Positions 1 through 5,752 of a stretch of DNA of 5,752 nucleotides are shown here, in pieces. Source of the stretch: JAMBLL01 sp036985935 (GTDB lineage Bacteria > Actinomycetota > Acidimicrobiia > Spongiisociales > UBA5794); NCBI GenBank assembly GCA_036985935.1, contig BTQP01000121.1, positions 1 to 5,752 on the forward strand, written 5' to 3'. The number at the start of each line of letters is the position of its first letter. The first letter of the stretch is position 1. Both the position numbers and the translations under genes were made by a program. The notes under the pieces were generated by a model. That model did no database searches. It was given only the letters and a program-made list of their open reading frames with translations, and was not told the origin of the DNA.

Positions 1-252
1 GGGCCGAATACGGTCAATACCGCGCCGCCCAACACGATTGAGGCGTTCCTCGACCATGGAACAGTCGCTGCGGATCGACTGAACGAGGACGTGGATGAGG
101 CAGCAAGGCTGATCGCGTCACTTCCGGAAGTAGGCGTCGACTTTGCCGCGATCACCGCGCAGCTTCAGGTAGACGGTGTCCGCGCCTTTGCCAGGGCCTA
201 CGAGGACCTACTCGCCGCGATCACAGCGAAACGAGCAGGGAGATCAGGGTGA
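1..252 (+). CDS. tal: Transaldolase, C-terminal part (5' end outside window)
   Basis: Frame 1 is open from the first base to a TGA at 250-252 and gives the last 83 residues of a protein. It begins GPNTVNTAPPNTIEAF, which matches the conserved GP(N/D)TVNT(M)P stretch near the C-terminus of transaldolases. The rest (DHGTVAADRL, then LPEVGVDFAAITAQLQVDGVRAF in part) is the usual amphipathic helical end of the longer, roughly 370-residue bacterial enzymes. Transaldolase moves a dihydroxyacetone unit between sedoheptulose 7-phosphate and glyceraldehyde 3-phosphate in the cytoplasm, in the non-oxidative pentose phosphate pathway. The Schiff-base lysine lies upstream and cannot be checked. The stop codon overlaps the GTG start of the next gene by four bases, and pgi and zwf follow on the same strand. 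That context supports the call. The identification rests on a short but characteristic segment. Confidence 0.9.
   Translation, partial: GPNTVNTAPPNTIEAFLDHGTVAADRLNEDVDEAARLIASLPEVGVDFAAITAQLQVDGVRAFARAYEDLLAAITAKRAGRSG
237..252 (+). promoter_or_regulatory. Ribosome binding site and GTGA stop/start overlap, tal-pgi
   Basis: AGGGAGA at 237-243 lies five bases before the GTG at 249 and is a good match to a Shine-Dalgarno sequence inside the end of tal. GTGA (249-252) holds both the pgi start and the tal stop. This arrangement usually gives translational coupling through re-initiation. It also supports 249 as the pgi start, because the pgi frame has no earlier start codon after its in-frame stop at 96-98. 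Confidence 0.75.
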
Positions 253-1838
253 GCATAGAGCTCGTCACACCCCGGCCTGATACCGGGCTAGCACCGATCG
301 TCGATCGATGGCGGACGGACAAACTGATGGATCGCGTGTGGCAGGGCGATCCAACCGTTTGGGGTCCTCCTGGCACGCCGGAGATCACGAACCGCCTCGG
401 ATGGTTAGGGCTGCCTCAGACGTCGCTCCCCCTCATACCGGTGATCAACGATCTGGCCGGGGAGGCGATCGCCTCGGGTATCACAGACATCGTCCTGTGC
501 GGCATGGGAGGTTCCTCCCTCGCCCCCGAGGTATTCGCCAAGACGCTGGCCGGTGACCCGCCCAATCCAACGTTGACGGTGCTCGACAGCACGCACCCGG
601 ATGCCATACGCGCCGTTGCGCGATCGACGGTCCCGGAACGAACCTGGTACATCATTGCCTCGAAGTCGGGTACGACACTCGAGACGTTGTCGCTGTTTCG
701 CTTCTTTTGGGCCGAGGCAACCGACGACCTCGCCGAACCAGGCAGCCACTTCATCGCCATCACCGATCCGGGATCAAGCCTTGTTGGCCTTGCTACTGAA
801 CGCGGATTCCGCGCCAGCATCGAAGCCGACCCGAACGTGGGTGGACGCTACTCGGCGCTTGCTGCCTACGGGTTGGTACCGGCTGGACTGGTCGGCGCCG
901 ATGTCCGTCGGATACTCGAATCTGCCTCGGAGGCGGCGAGGCAATGCGCCCCGGTCGTTCCCCTGCTCGACAACCCCGCGTTCGTCATCGGTGCGACACT
1001 CGCAAGCCGAGCACTCAACGGAACGGACAAGGTTCAGATCGTCGCCACACCCCCTGTGAGCGCGTTTCCTGTGTGGGCAGAACAGCTGATTGCAGAATCG
1101 ACGGGAAAAGAGGGCCTCGGCATCCTTCCAATTGCAGGCGGACCAGCTCCCTCGGCGGCATCCGACGGCACCGTTGTTTCGATTGGCAGTTCGGTCTATG
1201 AGGATGCAGACCTCTCACTTCTCGTCGACGACGGATACGACATCGCGGGAGCGATGTTCGTCCTCGAATTGGCGACAGCCGCTGCAGGCGAGATACTCGG
1301 CATCCAGCCATTCGATCAACCAGACGTCCAACTTGCCAAGTTGCTCGCGGCATCCGCAATGTCAGGCGAGCTCGAAACAACATCTGTGGCGCCGATGATC
1401 GTCGGGAGCCCCGAACTCGCGACAGCGTTGGGCGACGCACTGGGCGACCCGCAACTTTCCTACATCTCGGTACAGGCCTACGTGAAACCGGATGAAGCAA
1501 CCGACGCAGCTATCGAGGCTTTACGGACGGTTCTCGATACCCGGTTTGAGACCTACACGACATCGGGTTACGGACCACGATTCCTGCACTCGACGGGTCA
1601 ACTCCACAAAGGTGGACCGCCTGGCGGACTGTTCATCCAGATCATTGACGAACCAGAGGTGCATATAGACGTCCCTGAGACAGATTTCAGCTTCAACGAG
1701 TTGATCGCGGCACAGGCACAGGGAGATCGTGCGGCCCTCGAGGACCGTGGCCGCACGGTGGTCACCATTTCCGCCGGCGACAAGGTCGTTGCCACCCTCG
1801 AGCAACTCACGGAGCAACTGATGGGCCGGTCGTCGTGA
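249..1838 (+). CDS. pgi: Glucose-6-phosphate isomerase of the transaldolase-associated (Tal-Pgi) type
   Basis: This 529-residue cytoplasmic enzyme is predicted to interconvert glucose 6-phosphate and fructose 6-phosphate. The first SIS domain shows GMGGSSLAPEV (85-95) and the phosphate-binding loop SKSGTTLET (138-146). GGRYS (198-202) and ESTGKEG (283-289) match the isomerase GGR(F/Y)S and ESxGK motifs, so Glu283 is the likely catalytic base. QPFDQPDVQLAK (353-364) resembles the NPFDQPGVEAYK lysine motif. Unlike standard bacterial Pgi, there is a further C-terminal region of about 165 residues with GPRFLHSTGQLHKGGP (442-457), a motif I recall from fused transaldolase/isomerase proteins. There is no histidine between residues 284 and 352, where the ring-opening histidine normally lies; His447 or His453 might replace it. 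The GTG start has a good ribosome binding site. The gene overlaps tal and zwf by four bases each. The family call is firm. Exact specificity, for example extra mannose-6-phosphate isomerase activity, is not settled. Confidence 0.9.
   Translation: MSIELVTPRPDTGLAPIVDRWRTDKLMDRVWQGDPTVWGPPGTPEITNRLGWLGLPQTSLPLIPVINDLAGEAIASGITDIVLCGMGGSSLAPEVFAKTLAGDPPNPTLTVLDSTHPDAIRAVARSTVPERTWYIIASKSGTTLETLSLFRFFWAEATDDLAEPGSHFIAITDPGSSLVGLATERGFRASIEADPNVGGRYSALAAYGLVPAGLVGADVRRILESASEAARQCAPVVPLLDNPAFVIGATLASRALNGTDKVQIVATPPVSAFPVWAEQLIAESTGKEGLGILPIAGGPAPSAASDGTVVSIGSSVYEDADLSLLVDDGYDIAGAMFVLELATAAAGEILGIQPFDQPDVQLAKLLAASAMSGELETTSVAPMIVGSPELATALGDALGDPQLSYISVQAYVKPDEATDAAIEALRTVLDTRFETYTTSGYGPRFLHSTGQLHKGGPPGGLFIQIIDEPEVHIDVPETDFSFNELIAAQAQGDRAALEDRGRTVVTISAGDKVVATLEQLTEQLMGRSS
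1728..1757 (+). other. Intragenic inverted repeat (9-bp perfect stem, 12-base loop) near the end of pgi
   Basis: CGTGCGGCC at 1728-1736 is the exact reverse complement of GGCCGCACG at 1749-1757, with 12 bases between. The stem is GC-rich (eight of nine pairs) and should be stable in the mRNA. A competing smaller hairpin, ACCGT (1744-1748) with ACGGT (1754-1758), uses the same bases. No run of T follows, so it does not look like an intrinsic terminator. It lies inside pgi codons for residues about 494-503, 77 bases before the zwf start. A role in mRNA stability or in the zwf/pgi ratio is possible, but chance in GC-rich coding DNA is also a fair explanation. Confidence 0.35.
1835..1838 (+). promoter_or_regulatory. 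GTGA stop/start overlap, pgi-zwf
   Basis: The zwf start GTG (1835-1837) overlaps the pgi stop TGA (1836-1838). Only a weak purine stretch (TGGG at 1822-1825) lies at a suitable distance upstream, and the better GGAG (1811-1814) is too far away. Zwf translation therefore probably depends mostly on ribosomes finishing pgi. The start fits the protein, because the nucleotide-binding strand begins within the first ten residues. Confidence 0.7.
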
Positions 1839-3259
1839 AGACGAGACCAACATTCATCGTGTTCGGCGCAGCAGGCAATCTGGCGCGGACCAAGCTTCTG
1901 CCAGCTCTCGCAAACGTGGTTACAGACCGCGACCTCTCAGCCCACAGTCTCGTGGGCGTCGGTGCGAGGGAACGTTCAGAAGACGACTTCAAAGAAATCG
2001 TACGATCCAGCCTCGAGAATGCTGAATTGAAACCCGCCTGCGTAGATAGGTTCATGCGAGGGGCGATCGGATACCACACGGCCAGCGACGACGCCTCATA
2101 CCTCGAGCTGGGCGACAGAGTCCGCAGAATCGAAGCCGACGCAGGGCTGACAGGAGACCGGGTCCTGTACCTCGCCGTGCCGCCATCGCAGATGAACAAG
2201 ACGGTCGCAGGTATCGAAACCGGCAACCTCAACCAATCTGAAGGTTGGACACGCCTCGTCGTGGAGAAACCGTTCGGCACAGATCTGGCCACCGCGAGAC
2301 GGTCGAATGTGCTCATACACAGTGCGTTCTCCGAGGATGAGGTGTATCGCATTGACCACTATCTCGGCAAGGAGACGGTCAGGAATCTACTGGTTTTCCG
2401 TTTTGCGAACGCTCTGTTCGAACACACATGGAATCGCAGGCACGTCGAATCGGTGGAGATCACGGTTGCGGAGTCTGCCGGAGTCGGAGACCGGGCCGGT
2501 TACTACGACGAGTCGGGTGCCGTACGCGACATGGTGCAGAACCATCTCACACAGATCATGACGTTGATTGCTATGGAACCGCCGGTCTCGATAGATGCCG
2601 AAGCCATCCGCTCTGAAAAGGTCAAGGTACTCCAGGCAGTCAGACGCATTGAGCCTGACGACGCCATCCTCGCCAGATACACCGGGTCAGCCGAATCAGA
2701 CGACATCGCATACCTCGACGAAGAGGGTGTCGCCGCCGACTCGATCACACCGACACTCGCGGCGATGCGACTCAACGTCGACAACTGGCGCTGGCAAGGC
2801 GTTCCGTTCTATCTCCGAAGCGGAAAGAGGATGTCAACCCGGGCGACACAGGTGGTTGTGAGGTATCGACGCCCGCCCGTGTGTCTTTTCCACAACCCCA
2901 AGGTATGTCCAGGCCACCAGAACGTCCTGACGCTGCGCCTTCAACCGGACGAAGGATTCGAGCTTCTCATCGACGTCAAGGAGCCGGGAGACGAACTTGC
3001 CACCGCCAGGATCCCGCTCGAGGTGAGTTACGACGAAGTTCTCGCTGACGCACCAAGCGCATATGAGACGCTACTCGCCGATGTCCTGGACGGAGATCAG
3101 ACACTTTTCGTACGGTCGGATGAAGTCGAGGCCTCGTGGAGTCTCTATGAACCGCTACTCGATCGCACCGACATCAACACCTATACGGCTGGAACGGATG
3201 GCCCTACCGACGTCGACCGGCTCATTACTACTCACCCCGGGTTCTGGTCGAGTCTCTGA
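1835..3259 (+). CDS. zwf: Glucose-6-phosphate 1-dehydrogenase
   Basis: This 474-residue cytoplasmic enzyme oxidises glucose 6-phosphate to 6-phosphogluconolactone with reduction of NADP+, the entry step of the oxidative pentose phosphate pathway. The N-terminal Rossmann domain has the loop GAAGNLARTKLLPAL (11-25). Arg45 and Arg47 in GVGARER are candidates to contact the 2'-phosphate of NADP. EKPFG (144-148) and the signature RIDHYLGKE (172-180) carry Lys145, Asp174, His175 and Lys179. NHLTQ (236-240) supplies the likely general base His237. NWRWQGVPFYLRSGKRM (317-333) is the conserved substrate-domain segment. Length is at the short end of the usual 480-510. The coenzyme loop reads GAAGNLA where the family normally has G-x-(S/T)-G-D-L-A. 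The gene is coupled to pgi by a GTGA overlap. Its last 34 codons and stop lie antisense to the kinase gene. No opcA or pgl follows. The identification is secure; coenzyme preference is inferred. Confidence 0.97.
   Translation: MKTRPTFIVFGAAGNLARTKLLPALANVVTDRDLSAHSLVGVGARERSEDDFKEIVRSSLENAELKPACVDRFMRGAIGYHTASDDASYLELGDRVRRIEADAGLTGDRVLYLAVPPSQMNKTVAGIETGNLNQSEGWTRLVVEKPFGTDLATARRSNVLIHSAFSEDEVYRIDHYLGKETVRNLLVFRFANALFEHTWNRRHVESVEITVAESAGVGDRAGYYDESGAVRDMVQNHLTQIMTLIAMEPPVSIDAEAIRSEKVKVLQAVRRIEPDDAILARYTGSAESDDIAYLDEEGVAADSITPTLAAMRLNVDNWRWQGVPFYLRSGKRMSTRATQVVVRYRRPPVCLFHNPKVCPGHQNVLTLRLQPDEGFELLIDVKEPGDELATARIPLEVSYDEVLADAPSAYETLLADVLDGDQTLFVRSDEVEASWSLYEPLLDRTDINTYTAGTDGPTDVDRLITTHPGFWSSL
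3155..3259. other. Antisense overlap of the 3' ends of zwf and the kinase gene (105 bp)
   Basis: The convergent genes share 105 bp. In zwf this encodes residues 441-474 and the stop; in the kinase it encodes residues 819-852 and the stop. The two frames are codon-aligned: the kinase TAG is the complement of the zwf Leu441 codon CTA (3155-3157), and the zwf TGA (3257-3259) is the complement of the kinase Ser819 codon TCA. Both core folds end before the overlap or near its edge, so it mainly affects tails. There is no hairpin with a T run between the genes, so transcripts from each side probably run into the other. Confidence 0.85.
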
Positions 3260-5713
3260 TTCAGCGATCATGGCGCGTGGAAGCTCGAGAGTGAAGACGC
3301 TCCTGTCTGTGTACTCATATGTGAGCGAACCACCCATCAACTCTGCGAGAGTTCTCGAAACCGTAAGTCCGATTCCAACCGAGCCCGGCTGGCCCTCGCT
3401 GCTGTGCGCTCGTTCGTACGCCAGGAAGATCCGATCCTGGTCCGACTCAGGAATTCCTCGACCATCGTCAATCACGCCAACTGCGATTGCCCCGGCACTC
3501 ACCTTCATCCTGACCTCGATGTTGTCACCGCCGTAGCGCAGAGCGTTCGTCATCAGGTTTCGCAGGATCTGGCGAACCCGTATCGCATCAGCATCCACAA
3601 TCCCCGGCTCAACGAAAGCCGAGATCGTCTTGTCGCCCGCAGCGTTGAAGCCTGCAAGCACCTCGGACACCTGGTCGCCAAGCACGACGTTCTCCGACCG
3701 AACCGTCACGTTGCCGATGTTCGATCTCGCGGCGATCAAGAGATCATCGATCAGATCCGACATGTCACGGCTCTGATCCACAAGCAATGAGGTGAACTCG
3801 TCCATCTCAGCATCCGAGAATTCTTGCCACCTATCGTTGAGCTCGTGAGCCATCCCCGTGACAACGGTCAACGGTGTGCGCAATTCGTGAGAAACAGACG
3901 CCACGAATGCGTCCTTCGACCGGAGTAGGTCCTCCAGCCTGTCGTTTGCGCGTGCCCGGTCAACCGCAGCGGCCAACACGTTGGCGACTGCCTGGAGGAA
4001 GTTGAGATCGTCGGCAGTAAAGATTCGTTCTTCTTTCGAGACGACGACAAGCGTGCCGAAGTCGATCTCAACTCCGGGAATCATGACTGCGACGGCTGAG
4101 CGAACGCCCTCGGTTGCAAGATCAGGTGCGGCGAAAGTGACCTCGACCCCGGTGCGAAGCACCACGGACGCTGCGCCCATATGCGCACGATCTGCGAGTA
4201 TGGATACTGCATCTGCATCGACGTTCAACGATTTCGTTGATCCGTGCATCTCGAACTGGCCACTTCCGGATCGTTCCAGCACAACGGCTCCATCCGTACC
4301 GAGGACCGTCGACACGGTCTCCGACACAGACTGCATCACGTCCGTGATGACGCTCGCCTCCAGGGCAAGCTGTCCAATAGACGCCGCAGCCTCCTGCTGA
4401 ACAGCACGAGACCAAAGTTCATCCTCGATTCGGTGGCGGCTTGTGACATCGATCATCGCACCCTCGTAGATCGACCCTGACTCAGTTTCGATTCGCCGCG
4501 ACGTGTCCCGCACCCACATGAGCGACCCGTCGAGCCGACGCATCTTTGCCTCGTAACCAACAACAACGCCCTTTTCACCAAGCATTGACCGAAGGTGGAC
4601 ACGCTCGGTCTCATCGACGTAGAACCCGTGGGCATCGTGACCGACGAGCGCATGCTTGGATTCTGCCCCGAACAGATTCGCGAGGGCTTCGTTCACCTCG
4701 AGAATCGTCCCATCGGGCCTAGATCTGTACAGAGGAACCGGGATTCGCTCAAAGAAGGACCGGAAGCCGATCTCGCTTTGCCTGAGTCGATCCTCTGCCT
4801 TTCGCTGGGCAGATCGATCCAATACCGCGACCTGGACGGCGAGTTCGTAACCGAAGTCGACAGCGTTCATCGTGAGATCTACCCAACTCTCCTCACCGTC
4901 GGGGAGTCCGAGGCGAAGCTCCGTCAGACTGACCGACTCCAACTGGCCCATGGCTCTGATGAGGGCATCCCCGACCTCAGATCGACGATCTGCCTCGATG
5001 AGTTGGAGAAAGTCCGCATCGATGATGTCCGGGCCTGTTGCACCGAGCAACCCGCGCACATTTTCGTTCGCATATGCGACCGTCTGTTCGTGCACAACGA
5101 AAAACCCGGTCGGTGCGGAATCCATGAGACGGCGATAACGCTGCGAACTCGACTCGGCAGCCGCATTGAGGCGCAGGACGTAACGATCGACCGATCGAAA
5201 CGCGAGGTAGGCGCCCACAATCGCCGCCGATCGAGCGAGGATCAACCCGTACTCTCCGGGACGAACGAGTTGGATGGCATCCGACAGAGACGTGATCGAC
5301 GGTGCAGCGATCAGGAACAGGATCTTTGACAGTTCGGCCCCCACAGCTGCCGCCGCTGTTCGCTCAGCCGCTTTCCCGACGCCCAGGAATACGACGTACG
5401 TAACCGCCCATATCGTGAGAATCAACGATATCCCGCTTGCCGACGGCACGGCGATCCAGATCACGTAGGCAATCGCAATGTCGATCGAAGCAGAAAGTCG
5501 CACACCGGAGTAGCGGCCGGTGCGTCGCGTGAGGAACGGGAGACCGGTGGCTGCGGCTATCGCCACAACACCGATCAGCTTTGCAAGGCTCGTCAGTCCG
5601 GGAACAAACAGAACGGGAATTCCGCCGAGCCAGTACACGACGGCGCGAATCTTTAACAGCAGTCCGACGAGCCGCCGACGTTCGTTTCGCGCAAAAAGAG
5701 CTGAAGCCATCAC
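3155..5713 (-). CDS. Membrane sensor histidine kinase, multi-TM-PAS-PAS-GAF-HisKA-HATPase
   Basis: An 852-residue inner-membrane sensor kinase predicted to autophosphorylate on histidine and pass the phosphate to an unidentified response regulator. After a basic start (NERRR), about six hydrophobic segments lie near residues 21-40, 46-61, 76-92, 95-112, 122-140 and 155-172. They are followed by a PAS domain (about 194-303), a second PAS domain with a PAC-like end (about 310-426; MRRLDGSLMWVRD at 391-403) and a GAF domain (about 440-585). HisKA carries SVSHELRTPLT (606-616) with phospho-acceptor His609. HATPase_c shows the N box RNLMTNALRYGG (718-729), G1 DDGRGIPE (749-756), F box RIFLAYERA (761-769) and G2 GSVGIGL (777-783), so the kinase looks intact. 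No receiver domain is present. The tail beyond about 815 looks disordered and lies antisense to zwf. The start is GTG at 5713 or ATG at 5710-5708. Neither has a clear ribosome binding site, and the frame stays open to the window edge, so the N-terminus may be longer. The signal is unknown. Confidence 0.93.
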   Translation of the reverse strand: MMASALFARNERRRLVGLLLKIRAVVYWLGGIPVLFVPGLTSLAKLIGVVAIAAATGLPFLTRRTGRYSGVRLSASIDIAIAYVIWIAVPSASGISLILTIWAVTYVVFLGVGKAAERTAAAAVGAELSKILFLIAAPSITSLSDAIQLVRPGEYGLILARSAAIVGAYLAFRSVDRYVLRLNAAAESSSQRYRRLMDSAPTGFFVVHEQTVAYANENVRGLLGATGPDIIDADFLQLIEADRRSEVGDALIRAMGQLESVSLTELRLGLPDGEESWVDLTMNAVDFGYELAVQVAVLDRSAQRKAEDRLRQSEIGFRSFFERIPVPLYRSRPDGTILEVNEALANLFGAESKHALVGHDAHGFYVDETERVHLRSMLGEKGVVVGYEAKMRRLDGSLMWVRDTSRRIETESGSIYEGAMIDVTSRHRIEDELWSRAVQQEAAASIGQLALEASVITDVMQSVSETVSTVLGTDGAVVLERSGSGQFEMHGSTKSLNVDADAVSILADRAHMGAASVVLRTGVEVTFAAPDLATEGVRSAVAVMIPGVEIDFGTLVVVSKEERIFTADDLNFLQAVANVLAAAVDRARANDRLEDLLRSKDAFVASVSHELRTPLTVVTGMAHELNDRWQEFSDAEMDEFTSLLVDQSRDMSDLIDDLLIAARSNIGNVTVRSENVVLGDQVSEVLAGFNAAGDKTISAFVEPGIVDADAIRVRQILRNLMTNALRYGGDNIEVRMKVSAGAIAVGVIDDGRGIPESDQDRIFLAYERAHSSEGQPGSVGIGLTVSRTLAELMGGSLTYEYTDRSVFTLELPRAMIAESETRPEPGVSSNEPVDVGRAIRSSRIGVDVGAIE

Positions 5714-5752
5714 ATTCGTATCGGCTGGTCGCCGCGATTGCTTGACCCCCCG
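5714..5752 (-). other. Sequence upstream of the kinase start; open in the kinase frame
   Basis: Read on the minus strand, these 39 bases translate in the kinase frame as RGVKQSRRPADTN, with no stop codon and no ATG, GTG or TTG. They may be 5' untranslated sequence or codons of a longer kinase N-terminus. A G run (GGGGGG, 5751-5746) is too far from 5713 to act as a ribosome binding site. No promoter can be recognised in so short a stretch. Confidence 0.4.

Noticed and set aside
462..475. Perfect 14-base palindrome GAGGCGATCGCCTC containing the HIP1-like core GCGATCGC
   Set aside because: A single copy inside conserved isomerase codons. The window shows no excess of this octamer as in cyanobacterial genomes. 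Short GATCG palindromes occur several times here, as expected for this base composition.
1800..1819. Direct repeat GAGCAACT, two copies 12 bases apart
   Set aside because: It reflects the repeated residues EQL in the C-terminal helix of the isomerase and is too short to suggest an operator.
1807..2352. A 181-codon open frame on the minus strand opposite zwf
   Set aside because: It lies opposite the well-conserved N-terminal half of Zwf and its composition is typical of a shadow frame, with no motif.
3230..3300. Search for a transcription terminator between the convergent genes
   Set aside because: Only short imperfect pairings such as CCCGGG are present, with no T run on either strand, so no terminator can be supported.
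4595..5329. A 244-codon open frame on the plus strand inside the kinase gene
   Set aside because: It is exactly codon-aligned antisense to the kinase frame. Stops there would need TTA, CTA or TCA codons in the kinase, which are rare in a GC-rich gene, so long open frames are expected. The translation has no recognisable domain, while the kinase strand encodes clear PAS domains.
1..5752. Search for mobile elements, CRISPR repeats, tRNA or other RNA genes, phage or defence genes
   Set aside because: Nearly every base lies in four conserved metabolic or signalling genes. I saw no repeated units, terminal inverted repeats, transposase motifs or tRNA-like folds.

Overview
The window is almost entirely coding and holds four genes: the 3' end of a transaldolase gene, complete pgi-type and zwf genes, and a convergent gene for a large membrane sensor histidine kinase. 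High GC content, GTG starts and 4-base GTGA stop/start overlaps fit a high-GC actinobacterium. The tal-pgi-zwf order and the isomerase subtype resemble pentose-phosphate clusters of Streptomyces-like and Acidimicrobiia-like Actinobacteriota. This placement is an inference from gene order and protein style; no marker gene is present.

Layout. Plus strand: transaldolase C-terminus (<1-252), glucose-6-phosphate isomerase (249-1838) and glucose-6-phosphate dehydrogenase (1835-3259). Each pair shares a GTGA overlap, so the three are very probably one transcript with coupled translation. Minus strand: a histidine kinase of about 852 residues (5713-3155, possibly longer at its 5' end), with a multi-pass membrane region, two PAS domains, a GAF domain, HisKA and HATPase_c. 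Its last 34 codons and stop lie antisense to the end of zwf, so there is no intergenic space between the two convergent genes.

How they work together. Zwf takes glucose 6-phosphate into the oxidative pentose phosphate pathway and makes NADPH. Pgi interconverts glucose 6-phosphate and fructose 6-phosphate. Transaldolase returns pathway sugars to fructose 6-phosphate, so the three can form a cycle around the hexose-phosphate pool. Neither opcA nor pgl follows zwf here. The kinase has no response regulator in view, and no functional link to the sugar genes can be shown beyond the antisense overlap.

I found no mobile element, CRISPR array, RNA gene or clearly new system. The points most worth a second look are the unusual motif order in the isomerase, the codon-aligned antisense overlap of zwf and the kinase gene, and the atypical nucleotide-binding loop of Zwf.
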